A stretch of DNA of 64,000 nucleotides from Pseudomonas sp. J452 (GCF_024666525.1 NZ_CP088294.1:682001-746000); one strand, 5' to 3'. Numbered from the stretch's first letter, positions 1 through 8,416 are shown. Program-made: numbers and translations. The notes: a model not told the origin generated them from the letters alone.

Positions 1-260
1 TGACGGCGAGAGGGCGTGGTGTTGACGTGGAAGTTGCCCAGGCTGACACCGCGTTTGAGCAGGCGTTCATGCCCGGGCAGCGCCACGGCGGCCGGCAGGT
101 CCTGATGGGCGCGCTGCTGGTCGGTGGCGATCAGCAGGATATTCGGCTTGCGCCCGGCGGATCGCCCCAGCGTCGGGGATGCCTGCTGGCTCAGCAATGG
201 CGCGCAGACTCCGGCGGCGGACAGCACACCGGCTAACTTCAGCAGTTTGCGACGTTGCAT
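1..260 (-). pseudogene. Arylsulfatase family protein, N-terminal part, apparently frameshifted at the active site
   Basis: The gene reads leftwards from the ATG at 258-260 (ribosome site GGAGGA) and leaves the window. The start MQRRKLLKLAG is a twin-arginine-type signal. It is followed by KPNILLIATDQQR, the metal-binding opening of type I sulfatases, and by FHVNTTP, which in this family leads into the formylglycine motif CSPSR. Here the frame reads TTPSRR. Inserting one C on the + strand between positions 10 and 11 restores TTPCSPS, so the catalytic cysteine codon seems to have lost a base. A real null allele and a sequencing error look the same from here. It lies 71 bp downstream of the alkylsulfatase gene, so the two may form a sulfate-ester scavenging operon. 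Confidence 0.6.
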
Positions 261-331
261 CCTGTGTCCTCCTTGGCGTGACTGGCCGAGCGTACCCGGC
301 CAGCCAGCCAACCGATGATCGCGCCAGTGAC

Positions 332-2119
332 TCAGCGCACCGTCAGGGCGATCGGCGCATCCTCAAAGTCGAAGCAGCCGAGGAAGGTCTTGATGTCGAG
401 CAGATCGCCATCGACCTTTACATCGCCCAGCAGTGCCCCCTTGAGCAGACCGTTCTCGCCGCTCATCACGGTGTCCAGATAGCTTTTGTCGAGGGTCAGC
501 TTGAGCGTGGTGCCGGCAGGAATGCCCTGGTGCAACTGCACCACGCCACGGCGCACTTCCAGCGCCCATTCCTCGCCGATATCCGGGAAGCTGAAGCCCA
601 GGGTCAGCTGCACATCATTGGCCTTGTCCGGATCGATGCGGGTGATCCAGTTCTGCAGGAAGACCCGCGCCGGGAAGTTCTTCAGCATGTCCGGGGAGAG
701 GAACGCACTGCGCATGTCCTGGGCCAGCTGCTGCACCTCGTCACCGTCGAATTTGCCCTCCAGCTCCATGGCGCTCATCAGGTACCAGTTGCGCCAGTTG
801 ATGTTCATGCTGGCGTAGCCGAGCTTGCGGAAGCTGCGCGCCTTGATGTCGCGGGCCAGTTGATCCTCGTTGTCCAGGCTGATGACATAACTGGCCAGCT
901 CCGCAGCCCACTGGTGTTCACCCTTGAGATAGGCCTCGCCGGCGGCCAGCAGCACCTTGTCATGCCCACCCATCAGGGCGATCAGCCGCTCGGCTTTCTG
1001 CTTCGGCGGCAGCGGATCGAGCGCCACCGGGTCGCCCTGGAACCAGCCCAGGTAGCCGTTGTAGATCTGTCGCACGCTGTGTTTCACCGTGCCGTAATAC
1101 TCGCGCAGGTAGGGCGTATAGCCGGCCAGATGCGGCGGCAGTTTGACCTTCTCGACCAGCTCGTCCGGGGTCAGGCCCTTGTTCATCCAGCGCACGCTCT
1201 GGTCGTGGATATAGGCGATGCCGTCGCGGGTCATGCGCAGCACCTCCTCGACCTGCGCCTGGCCGCTGACCGGACGGCCGTGCAGCGGCACCATATGCTC
1301 GGCTTGATAAGCGCGTAGCTTGTCCAGGCTCTCGACCCACACCACCGGGTCGCGGAACTTGGTGCCGCGCAGGGTGTGGATATTCGGCAGGGTCGGCCCC
1401 TGCTCCACCTCGGCGCTGATCAGCACGCGATTGGCCGGCAGGTAGACGGTGATCTCGTCCGGCGCTTCGCTGGGCACATGCAGGAACTGCAGATCCAGGC
1501 CAGCGATACGCGTATCGAGCCTGTCCTTGAAGGTCAGGGTCGGCGCAATAAAAGTCGAGGCCTCGACCTTGGCCAGTGGGCCGATGCCGGCGTTCATCTG
1601 CTCGTGGTCACTGTCCGGCAGGCCGGCACCGAAGCTGTAGCCGGAACGCACCGAGAGAATCGGCCCGACCAGCGCGCCCTGGGCCACCACGTTGGCCAGC
1701 AGGGTGTCGTGGGCGATGATCTGTACCTCGCCGCTACGCACCTGTTCCTCCGTGACGAAAGCCTTTACGCCATTGATATGATCCGGGTGGAAGTGGGTGT
1801 AGACCACGGCCTTGACCGGCTTGTCGCTGATCTTGCGGAACTCGGCCATGATCTTGCGCGACTCGCTGACCGCCTCGCCGGTATCGACGATGATCAGCCC
1901 TTCCGGCGCCTCGATCATCGCCACGTTGCCCAGCTGCCAGCCGACGGCGGAATACACGTTGCCGGCCACCTGGTAGACCTTCTGCGCGAAGTGCTTGGTG
2001 TGCTCAGCCAGCTCCGGGTGGATCGAGGCGGTAATCTGTTCTTCGGGCAGGGCGGCATGACCGGCCAAGGGTAACGCCAGGCTCAGCAGCACGGCGGTAG
2101 TTCGGTTGCGTGAAAACAT
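332..2119 (-). CDS. sdsA: Alkyl sulfatase, SdsA family (metallo-beta-lactamase fold)
   Basis: This 595-residue protein would hydrolyse primary alkyl sulfates such as SDS to alcohol and sulfate. A signal peptide covers about residues 1-22 (MFSRNRTTAVLLSLALPLAGHA), which favours this ATG over an in-frame one at 2197. The metal site THFHPDH is at residues 108-114, with further conserved stretches LISAEVEQGP and PLHGRPVSG. The C-terminal third (from about residue 470) resembles the SCP2-like hydrophobic-substrate domain of this family. Length and layout match SdsA1-type enzymes. A LysR regulator is transcribed divergently from a 97-bp gap, as with sdsA/sdsB pairs, and another sulfatase gene follows. 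Substrate specificity is inferred from the family only. Confidence 0.85.
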   Translation of the reverse strand: MFSRNRTTAVLLSLALPLAGHAALPEEQITASIHPELAEHTKHFAQKVYQVAGNVYSAVGWQLGNVAMIEAPEGLIIVDTGEAVSESRKIMAEFRKISDKPVKAVVYTHFHPDHINGVKAFVTEEQVRSGEVQIIAHDTLLANVVAQGALVGPILSVRSGYSFGAGLPDSDHEQMNAGIGPLAKVEASTFIAPTLTFKDRLDTRIAGLDLQFLHVPSEAPDEITVYLPANRVLISAEVEQGPTLPNIHTLRGTKFRDPVVWVESLDKLRAYQAEHMVPLHGRPVSGQAQVEEVLRMTRDGIAYIHDQSVRWMNKGLTPDELVEKVKLPPHLAGYTPYLREYYGTVKHSVRQIYNGYLGWFQGDPVALDPLPPKQKAERLIALMGGHDKVLLAAGEAYLKGEHQWAAELASYVISLDNEDQLARDIKARSFRKLGYASMNINWRNWYLMSAMELEGKFDGDEVQQLAQDMRSAFLSPDMLKNFPARVFLQNWITRIDPDKANDVQLTLGFSFPDIGEEWALEVRRGVVQLHQGIPAGTTLKLTLDKSYLDTVMSGENGLLKGALLGDVKVDGDLLDIKTFLGCFDFEDAPIALTVR

Positions 2120-2154
2120 GCGCAGACGCTCATTGTGGTGGGCAGTGCTGGCAG

Positions 2155-2164
2155 ATTGGCCAAT
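2155..2164. promoter_or_regulatory. Candidate LysR operator between sdsA and its regulator
   Basis: The perfect 10-bp palindrome ATTGGCCAAT lies in the 97-bp divergent gap, surrounded by further CCAAT and CCAAA repeats. Position and symmetry suit a LysR-type control site, but the assignment is inference. Confidence 0.35.
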
Positions 2165-2216
2165 GGCAGCCAATAATTCCAATGCATTCCAAATCAACTA
2201 ATGATGCAAGTCACGC

Positions 2217-3122
2217 ATGAATGACCTTCGCCAGCTCCGCCACTTTGTCGCCCTTGCCGAGCATGGCCACTTCGCCCGTGCCGCCGAGGCCGTGCATCTC
2301 AGTCAGCCAGCGCTGAGCCGCAGCATCCAGGCGCTGGAAAGCAGCCTCGGCTGCAACCTGGTCGACCGCCACAGCCGCGGCATCAGCCTCACCGCCCATG
2401 GCGAGCTGGTGCTGGAGCATGCCCGCCGCCTGCTCGCCGGCAGCCGGGCACTGAGCAATGCGGTGAGCCAACTGGGCAATCTGAGCAGCGGCGAACTGCG
2501 CCTGGGCGCCGGCCCCTACCCCGCCGCGCGCCTGGTGCCGCAAGCCCTCGGCCAGTTCGCCGGGCGCCACCCACGGGTGCGCGTGCAGTTGCTGATCGAC
2601 AACTGGCAGCAGTTGCGGGCACGCCTGCTGGACGACGAGATCGAGCTGTTCGTCGCCGATACGCGCGAGTTCCACGACGATCCCCGGCTGCAGGTGACGG
2701 CGCTGCAGAGCCACCACGGCGTAGTGTTCTGCCGCCCGCAGCACCCACTGTGCCAGCGCCAGCCACTGCCGCCGGCCGCTCTGGGCGAATTCCCCCTGGC
2801 CGGCACGCAGATGCCGGTGGAGGTCGAGCGCCTGCTGCAACGCCTGGGCGATGGGGAAAACCCGCTGAGCATCCAGTGCGACAACTTCATGGTGCTCAAG
2901 GAGCTGGTGTCGACCAGCGATGTGCTTAGCCTGGCGCCCTGGGATGTGGTGGCCGCCGATGTGCAGGCCGGGCGCCTGGTTACCCTGCGCCTGGCCGGCG
3001 ACCCGGCCCTGGCCCGCTCGGCCTACGGCATCGTCAGCCGCGCCGGGCACAGCCTGTCGCCGGCGGCCGAGCAATTGCAGCGGATCATTTGCCAGCAGGA
3101 TGGTCAGACGCAGCCGGCGTAG
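2217..3122 (+). CDS. LysR-family regulator, probable SdsB-type activator
   Basis: A 301-residue LysR regulator. The N-terminal winged helix-turn-helix spans about residues 1-60 (RQLRHFVALAEHGHFARAAE, then LSQPALSRSIQALE). The effector-binding domain begins near residue 90 with LRLGAGPYPAARLVPQAL. It diverges from the sdsA-type gene, so control of alkylsulfatase expression is the natural inference, as for SdsB in other pseudomonads. No strong ribosome site is visible before the ATG. The stop codon at 3120-3122 lies inside the left arm of a palindrome that separates it from the convergent ureohydrolase gene. Confidence 0.8.
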   Translation: MNDLRQLRHFVALAEHGHFARAAEAVHLSQPALSRSIQALESSLGCNLVDRHSRGISLTAHGELVLEHARRLLAGSRALSNAVSQLGNLSSGELRLGAGPYPAARLVPQALGQFAGRHPRVRVQLLIDNWQQLRARLLDDEIELFVADTREFHDDPRLQVTALQSHHGVVFCRPQHPLCQRQPLPPAALGEFPLAGTQMPVEVERLLQRLGDGENPLSIQCDNFMVLKELVSTSDVLSLAPWDVVAADVQAGRLVTLRLAGDPALARSAYGIVSRAGHSLSPAAEQLQRIICQQDGQTQPA

Positions 3123-3157
3123 GGCGGGTGCAACCCGCGGGTTTCACCCACCCTACG
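3118..3157. repeat. REP-like palindrome / bidirectional terminator
   Basis: CGTAGGGCGGGTG pairs with CACCCACCCTACG around a CAACCCGCGGGTT core. The palindrome sits between the convergent LysR and ureohydrolase genes and covers the LysR stop codon. It probably ends transcription from both sides. Confidence 0.6.
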
Positions 3158-3159
3158 GA

Positions 3160-4113
3160 TTACCGCTTATGCCGCGCGGCGTACAGGCAGACCATCTCCA
3201 TGGCTAGGGTGGCGCCGGCCAGGGCGGTGACTTCGGCGTTGTCGTAAGGAGGCGCCACTTCCACCACGTCCATGCCGACCAGATTGATGCCGCGCAGGCC
3301 ACGCAGGATCTCCAGGGCCTGGTGACTGGAGAGACCGCCGCACACCGGGGTGCCGGTGCCGGGGGCGAAGGCCGGGTCGAGGCAGTCGATGTCGAAGGTC
3401 AGGTACACCGGGTTGTCACCGACCCGGGCGCGGATCAGCTCGGCGATCTGCTCCGGGGTGCTGCGGTTGACCTGCCGTGCATCCAGCACCGCAAAACCCA
3501 TCACGTCGTCATTGGTGGTACGCAGACCGACCTGCACCGAGCGCGCCGGGTCGACCAGGCCTTCCTTGGCGGCGTGGTAGAACATGGTGCCGTGGTCGAT
3601 GCGCGCGCCCTCCTCGTCCGGCCAGGTGTCGCTGTGTGCGTCGAAGTGGATCAGCGCCAGCGGGCCGTGGCGCTTGGCATGAGCCTTGAGCAGCGGGTAG
3701 CTGATGAAATGGTCGCCGCCCAGGGTGAGCATGGCGCAGCCGGCGGCGAGGATTTTGTCGGCATGCGCCTCGATGGCGGCCGGGGTGTCCTGCGGGGTGC
3801 CGTGGTCGAAATAGCAGTCGCCGTAGTCGATGCAGGCCAGCAGGTCGAACGGGTCGAACTCCCAGGGATAGTGGCGGGCCCAGGCCGACTGGACCGAGGC
3901 GGCGCGAATGGCACGTGGACCGAAGCGGCTGCCGGGGCGGTTGGTGGTGGCGGTGTCGAACGGCACGCCGCTGACCACCAGGTCCACGCCACGCAGGTCG
4001 CGGGTATAGCGGCGGCGCATGAAACTGGTGATGCCAGCGTAGGTCGGTTCGGCGCAGGTGCCGTACAGGCTGTCGCGGGTGATGGCCTGGTCGTTGTCGA
4101 AGGCTTGGTCCAT
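3160..4113 (-). CDS. Ureohydrolase (agmatinase / guanidino-acid hydrolase family)
   Basis: A 317-residue arginase-fold enzyme that would release urea from a guanidino compound such as agmatine or guanidinobutyrate. The binuclear manganese ligands are visible in GGDHFISYP, HFDAHSDTW and FDIDCLDPAFAPGTGTP. The ATG at 4113 is preceded by AAGGAG; an in-frame ATG at 4152 lies inside the upstream gene and is unlikely. It follows the binding-protein gene by 11 bp, so the two are co-transcribed. Together with the divergent LysR gene this suggests uptake and hydrolysis of a polyamine or guanidino compound. Sequence alone does not separate SpeB from GbuA or GpuA, so no symbol is given. Confidence 0.85.
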   Translation of the reverse strand: MDQAFDNDQAITRDSLYGTCAEPTYAGITSFMRRRYTRDLRGVDLVVSGVPFDTATTNRPGSRFGPRAIRAASVQSAWARHYPWEFDPFDLLACIDYGDCYFDHGTPQDTPAAIEAHADKILAAGCAMLTLGGDHFISYPLLKAHAKRHGPLALIHFDAHSDTWPDEEGARIDHGTMFYHAAKEGLVDPARSVQVGLRTTNDDVMGFAVLDARQVNRSTPEQIAELIRARVGDNPVYLTFDIDCLDPAFAPGTGTPVCGGLSSHQALEILRGLRGINLVGMDVVEVAPPYDNAEVTALAGATLAMEMVCLYAARHKR

Positions 4114-4124
4114 GGTCGGTCTCC

Positions 4125-5198
4125 TTAATATTGGGTGCGGAAGCTGGCCCATAGCCGGGTGCGTTCGCGCTGGGCGCGCTGCGGCAGGATCTGCTCGGCG
4201 AACAGCTTTTCGCGCACCAGGCGTGGCGGGTAGATATCCGGGTCGCCGCTCACCGCCTCATCCAGCAACGGGGTGGCCGCGCGGTTGGCGTTGGCGAAGT
4301 ACAGCGCGTTGGTCAGCTCGGCGATGGCCTCGGGCTTGAGCATGTAGTCGATAAAGGCCCGCGCCGCCTCGGGGTGCGGCGCATCCACCGGGATGGCCAT
4401 GGTGTCGAACCAGATCAGCGTGCCTTCGCGGGGGATGCGGTAGAGCACCTCGAACGGCTGCTTGGCCTCGGCGGCGCGGGCGGCGGCCATGCCGGCGTCG
4501 CCGGTGTAGGTCAGCGCCAGGCAGATCTCGCCTTTGGCCAGGTCGTCGATATGCCGCGCGGTCGCCACGTAGCGCAGGTTGGGTTGCAGCGCGGCGAGCA
4601 GCGCCTTGACCGCCTTGAGGTCATCCGGATTGCCACCGTAGGGCTTCTTGCCCAAGTAGTTGAGGGCGATGGCCACCACTTCCTGCGGCGAATCCAGCAC
4701 GGCGATGCCGCAGTCCTTGAGCTTGGCCGCGTATTCGGGCTTGAACAGCAGGTCGAGGCTGTCCAGGGACACGCCAGGCAGGCGCTGCTCCACGGCCTGG
4801 CGGTTGATGCCCAGGCCGACGGTGCCCCAGGTGTAGGGCACCCCGTAACGGTTGCCCGGATCGATGAAAGCCAGCTTGGCCAGCATCTCCGGGTCGAGGT
4901 TACCGACGTTGCTCAGGCTACCGACCGGTTGCACGGCCTTGGCCTGGATCGCCCGGCCCAGGCCGCTGGAGGCCGGAAACACGACGTCGTAGCCGCTGCC
5001 ACCGGTGAGCAGCTTGGCGTCCAGCACCTCGGCGCTGTCGAAGGTGTCGTACGTGACCCGGATGCCGGTCTCGCCCTGGAAGCGCTTGAGCGCTTCGGGC
5101 GCCACGTAGTCGGCCCAGTTGTACAGGTTGAGGACTTTCTCCTCGGCCTGCAGCGGCAGGGCGAAGGCGAGCATGAACAAGCTTGCAGCAAGACGCAT
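4125..5198 (-). CDS. Periplasmic polyamine-type substrate-binding protein (PotF/SpuD family)
   Basis: A 357-residue periplasmic protein with signal peptide MRLAASLFMLAFALPLQA. It then has the family opening KVLNLYNWADYVAPEALKRF, followed by YDVVFPASSG, YGVPYTWGTVGLGIN and GDAGMA, typical of spermidine/putrescine-binding components of ABC importers. GAGG precedes the ATG at 5198. No permease or ATPase gene is nearby, so this is an orphan binding protein that must use a transporter encoded elsewhere, or it feeds the co-transcribed ureohydrolase pathway. A guanidino ligand is possible in view of that neighbour. Confidence 0.85.
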   Translation of the reverse strand: MRLAASLFMLAFALPLQAEEKVLNLYNWADYVAPEALKRFQGETGIRVTYDTFDSAEVLDAKLLTGGSGYDVVFPASSGLGRAIQAKAVQPVGSLSNVGNLDPEMLAKLAFIDPGNRYGVPYTWGTVGLGINRQAVEQRLPGVSLDSLDLLFKPEYAAKLKDCGIAVLDSPQEVVAIALNYLGKKPYGGNPDDLKAVKALLAALQPNLRYVATARHIDDLAKGEICLALTYTGDAGMAAARAAEAKQPFEVLYRIPREGTLIWFDTMAIPVDAPHPEAARAFIDYMLKPEAIAELTNALYFANANRAATPLLDEAVSGDPDIYPPRLVREKLFAEQILPQRAQRERTRLWASFRTQY

Positions 5199-5236
5199 GG
5201 TGGACAACCTCGTTGGACTGACTGGGCGCGGCTTCC

Positions 5237-5305
5237 GTAGGAGCCAGCTTGCTGGCGATCTCCACTGCCTGGTGTGCGCTGGATCGCCAGCAAGCTGGCT
5301 CCTAC
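5237..5305. repeat. REP doublet (GTAGGAGCCAGCTTGCTGGC family)
   Basis: Two inverted copies of the unit face each other across about 21 bp. The same doublet recurs at 20190-20260 and 57698-57758. Here it lies in the divergent gap between the binding-protein gene and its LysR neighbour. Confidence 0.85.
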
Positions 5306-5330
5306 AGGCTGCATCCTGCGCCGGGCATTG

Positions 5331-5348
5331 CTTCGAATAAATACGAAG
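5331..5348. promoter_or_regulatory. Candidate LysR operator
   Basis: CTTCG-N8-CGAAG is an interrupted palindrome of the T-N11-A type, 44 bp before the LysR start and between divergent genes. It is a plausible autoregulation site; this is inference from position and symmetry. Confidence 0.4.
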
Positions 5349-5391
5349 TGATCTACTCTGGCATCGCCATCTATCAATGTATGGAGCCAGC

Positions 5392-6291
5392 ATGCTCAGC
5401 CAACTGCGCGACCTCGATCTGCAACTGCTACGCCTGTTCGTCACGGTGGTGGAGAGCGGCGGCTTCAGCGCCGCCCAGGGCGAACTGGGGATCGGCCAGT
5501 CGACCATCAGCACGCAGATGGCCAAGCTGGAGACGCGCCTGGGCTTTCGCCTGTGCGAGCGCGGCAAGGCCGGCTTTCGCCTGACGCCCAAGGGCGAGCA
5601 GGTGCTGGCCGCCACGCGCAAGCTGTTCGGCGCCATCGAGACCTTCAAGGGCGAGGCCCAGGGCATGGCCGACAAGCTGCTCGGCGAGCTGCATATCGGC
5701 CTGTCCGAGGCCCTGGCCGACGAGGTGCTGGAGCAGGTCGCGGCCGCCATCGGGCGTTTTCGTCGGCGCAACCAGGCGGTACAGATCGAGCTGCTCAGCG
5801 CCGTGCCGGCCGAACTGGAGCGGCGCCTGCTGCAAGGCCAGCTGCAACTGGCCATCGGCTATTTCTCCGGGGCGCAGACGGCACTGGACTACCAGCGACT
5901 GTTCGTCGAGCAGCAGCACCTGTACTGCGGCCGCGGCCATCCGCTGTTCGGCCGGGGGCAGGTCGAGGCCAGCGATCTGCAGCACTGCGACGGCGTGCTG
6001 CACCCCTACCGTTTCATCGCCGCCGACGAGCCCTGGCAGGCCGGCAGCAGCAGCGCGCGCAGCGAACAGGTGGAAGGCACCCTGGCCTTTGTCCTGTCCG
6101 GCGCGCATATCGGCTATCTGCCCGAGCACATTGCTGCGCCCTGGGTCGCGCGCGGCCAGTTGCAGGTCGTGCAACCCGAGCAACAGGGTTTCAGCGTCGA
6201 GTTCCGCCTGGCCCAACACCGCGGCCGCCAGCCCAGCGAAGCGCAAAAAGCGCTGATCGAGGACCTGCTGGCGGTCTGTGCCGAGACCTGA
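5392..6291 (+). CDS. LysR-family regulator of the adjacent binding-protein/ureohydrolase operon
   Basis: A 299-residue LysR protein. The DNA-binding domain covers about residues 1-60 (LQLLRLFVTVVESGGFSAAQ, then GIGQSTISTQMAKLE). The substrate-binding domain follows from about residue 90 (LHIGLSEALADEVL). The ATG at 5392 is preferred because GGAG sits eight bases upstream; an ATG at 5377 in the same frame lacks one. It is divergent from the polyamine-type binding protein and is probably its activator. GbuR and GpuR of guanidino-acid catabolism are LysR proteins next to ureohydrolases, which fits this layout but does not prove the ligand. Confidence 0.8.
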   Translation: MLSQLRDLDLQLLRLFVTVVESGGFSAAQGELGIGQSTISTQMAKLETRLGFRLCERGKAGFRLTPKGEQVLAATRKLFGAIETFKGEAQGMADKLLGELHIGLSEALADEVLEQVAAAIGRFRRRNQAVQIELLSAVPAELERRLLQGQLQLAIGYFSGAQTALDYQRLFVEQQHLYCGRGHPLFGRGQVEASDLQHCDGVLHPYRFIAADEPWQAGSSSARSEQVEGTLAFVLSGAHIGYLPEHIAAPWVARGQLQVVQPEQQGFSVEFRLAQHRGRQPSEAQKALIEDLLAVCAET

Positions 6292-6343
6292 GTCCCGCTG
6301 CAAATATGTATAATTCGCATATTGATGAACTGAGGAAACCAAC

Positions 6344-6865
6344 ATGTCCGACTGGACACTGGAAGGGCGCAAAGACTCACGACTGGTAGATGCCGACTGG
6401 GCACCCGCCAGCCTGCAGAAAATCGAAGGCGTGCGAATCAAAGCCATCGCCAACATGCTGGGCGACCGCAGCCGTCTGACCGAAATATGGCGCCGCGACT
6501 GGCTACTGGACAATCAGCCCATCGAGCAGGTCTTCCAGAGCCTGCTCGAACCGGGCGCCATTACCGCCTGGCACTGCCACGCGCATACCCTTGACCGCAT
6601 GTTCTGCGCGCTCGGACGCCTCAAGCTGGTGCTTTTCGATGCTCGGGCAGAATCCCCCACACAGGGCAACGTGATTGAGCTGCGCATCGGCGAGGAGCGC
6701 CCAATGCTAGTCACCGTCCCTCCTGGTGTATGGCACGGCGTTGCCTGCCTGGGAAGCCGCCCGGCACTGCTGGTCAACCTGGTCGACTCGGCCTACGACT
6801 ATGACGACCCGGACCACTGGCGGCTACCGCTCGACACGCCGGATATTCCCTACCGTTTCAGCTAG
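6344..6865 (+). CDS. RmlC-like cupin (dTDP-4-dehydrorhamnose 3,5-epimerase family)
   Basis: A 173-residue single-domain cupin. The core reads EPGAITAWHCHAHTLDRMFC, then GRLKLVLFDARAESPTQGN, VPPGVWHGVACLG and NLVDSAYDYDDPDHWRLP, the pattern of short RmlC-family proteins that epimerise or otherwise handle NDP-4-keto-6-deoxysugars. It is preceded by GAGGAAA and followed 10 bp later by a glycosyltransferase, so it probably prepares or modifies that enzyme's sugar donor. No rmlA, rmlB or rmlD is in the window. The His of WHCHAH could be catalytic, but I cannot confirm the epimerase base/acid pair by eye, so the exact reaction is open. Confidence 0.7.
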   Translation: MSDWTLEGRKDSRLVDADWAPASLQKIEGVRIKAIANMLGDRSRLTEIWRRDWLLDNQPIEQVFQSLLEPGAITAWHCHAHTLDRMFCALGRLKLVLFDARAESPTQGNVIELRIGEERPMLVTVPPGVWHGVACLGSRPALLVNLVDSAYDYDDPDHWRLPLDTPDIPYRFS

Positions 6866-6875
6866 GTGCACCCCG

Positions 6876-8273
6876 GTGAGCCCACTGATCTCCATTGTCC
6901 TGAGCACCTACAACCGCCCGGAGACACTACGTCTGGCCATCGCCAGCGTGCTTGCACAAAGCCTGCAGGACTGGGAGCTGTTGGTTGTAGGTGACGCCTG
7001 CAACGAGGAGACCCAACACCTGCTCGATAAGCTGGCCGACTCGCGTATCCACTACATCAACCTTGTGCAGAACTTCGGCGAGCAGTCCGGCCCCAACAAC
7101 CTTGGCATTGCCCGGGCGCGGGGGAAGTACATTGCCCTGCTCAACCATGACGACCTGTGGCTACCCGAACATCTGCAATCGGCACTCGATTGGTTACAAG
7201 CCACAGGTGCCGACTTGGTGTTTCCCGCAACCGCCGTCGTCCTGCCATGCACCAAGAAGCAGTTGACGCAGAATATCTGGAGAACCTACCTGCACGGCCT
7301 AGGCTGTAATGGCCTGTTCGACCCGGTCGACACATTCGCGCCGGCCTCTAGCTGGCTGATGCGCCGGGAGACAGCAGAGCGTATAGGCCCCTGGCGGGCA
7401 GCAGCAGACTGCATAACCGCCAGCTCCCGAGAGTTTCTCTTCCGCGCCTGGCGCGCTGGGCTCAGCCTAAGAGCCTTACCCTGGATCGGCGTGGTGGCCT
7501 TTCACTCGGGCCTGCGCGAAGAAGCCTACTTAAGGCAGGAAGCTCATGAGCAGGACTGGTTCTGGCAGCAGATCCAGTGCAATTTGCTGATAAGACAGCA
7601 ACTGCTTGCCCGCGCCGGCAATGCGGAGCAACCGCTCCGCCCTCGTTGGAAAAAGCACCTGCTGCACCTGCTGGCTACCCTGGGAATTTTCCCTGAAGCC
7701 TTGCTATCGCGTACCCGCGGAATGCGCCGGGGGCAGCTGATTGACAACCTTCGTCTGAAGCGAGGCTTGCTAGTCCTGCCGCGTCACAGCAATGGACTAG
7801 CGCTGATCCGCTCACGCGCATGGCGCAGTGCCCCCCTCTACCGTTTAGGTGACACCATAAGCTTCCACAGCGAAGGCAATGCCACCGCCTTTCAGGGGCC
7901 CGGCTGGTCCTATCCGGAGTCATGGGGAACCTGGACCGACGGCAACAAGGCAGAGCTTCACTTGCGCCTGGAAAACACACCGGAACACGACTTGCTGCTG
8001 ACATTCGAAGGACAATGTTTCCTAACCGATACCCGGTCCAGCCAGAGAGTCGACATTTACATGGCCGATACCTGTATCGGTGCATGGCACTTCGACCCTA
8101 GCAACAACGACGGCAAGCACCAGTGTCGCATCCCCGGCAACAGTTTCATCAGCAAACACCTGACATTACGCTTCCAGCTGCCCGATGCACGCTCACCTGC
8201 GTCGCTCGGCGTTAGTAGCGATACCCGACGTCTTGGGCTGGCCCTGCTCACCCTGAGCCTAAGCGAGGCCTAG
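6876..8273 (+). CDS. GT2 glycosyltransferase with C-terminal beta-sandwich-like domain
   Basis: A 465-residue protein starting at a GTG 10 bp after the RmlC-like gene. The N-terminal GT-A domain (about 1-230) reads ISIVLSTYNRPETLRLAIAS, then GEQSGPNN and ALLNHDDLWLPEHLQ, with NHDD as the metal/nucleotide site. A linker is followed from about residue 330 by a domain containing GPGWSYPESWGTWTDG, like the beta-sandwich module (DUF7024-type) found in some cell-surface glycan proteins; that assignment is from memory. The stop codon TAG at 8271-8273 lies inside the 55-bp element described next, so the natural 3' end may have been replaced. It is a clear paralog of the GT2 at 47630. Confidence 0.8.
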   Translation: MSPLISIVLSTYNRPETLRLAIASVLAQSLQDWELLVVGDACNEETQHLLDKLADSRIHYINLVQNFGEQSGPNNLGIARARGKYIALLNHDDLWLPEHLQSALDWLQATGADLVFPATAVVLPCTKKQLTQNIWRTYLHGLGCNGLFDPVDTFAPASSWLMRRETAERIGPWRAAADCITASSREFLFRAWRAGLSLRALPWIGVVAFHSGLREEAYLRQEAHEQDWFWQQIQCNLLIRQQLLARAGNAEQPLRPRWKKHLLHLLATLGIFPEALLSRTRGMRRGQLIDNLRLKRGLLVLPRHSNGLALIRSRAWRSAPLYRLGDTISFHSEGNATAFQGPGWSYPESWGTWTDGNKAELHLRLENTPEHDLLLTFEGQCFLTDTRSSQRVDIYMADTCIGAWHFDPSNNDGKHQCRIPGNSFISKHLTLRFQLPDARSPASLGVSSDTRRLGLALLTLSLSEA

Positions 8274-8324
8274 GGCCTGTTCCCGTTTCGTTCACGGCCG
8301 CGACGGAACGGGAACAGGCCCTAG
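8270..8324. mobile_element. 55-bp MITE deletion derivative
   Basis: The 18-bp ends CTAGGGCCTGTTCCCGTT and AACGGGAACAGGCCCTAG are perfect inverted repeats. The first 37 bp match the left end of the 272-bp element at 30815 apart from one T/C change, after which the right end follows almost at once. It is best read as an internally deleted copy. It supplies the stop codon of the preceding glycosyltransferase. Confidence 0.75.
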
Positions 8325-8370
8325 AGACGGAATCAGCAACAACGCAGCCTGGCAGTGCGACAAGCGCACC

Positions 8371-8416
8371 TCAGCTGCCGATCACCCCGCCATCCAGCTT
8401 GGTGATCAGCACGCTG
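8371..8416 (-). pseudogene. Fragment of a phoX 3' end
   Basis: On the minus strand this encodes SVLITKLDGGVIGS followed by a stop, nearly identical in protein and DNA to the last codons of phoX ending at 15981. Similarity stops near 8416. Only the tail is present, so this is a remnant of a second phoX copy or of a recombination event. Confidence 0.65.
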
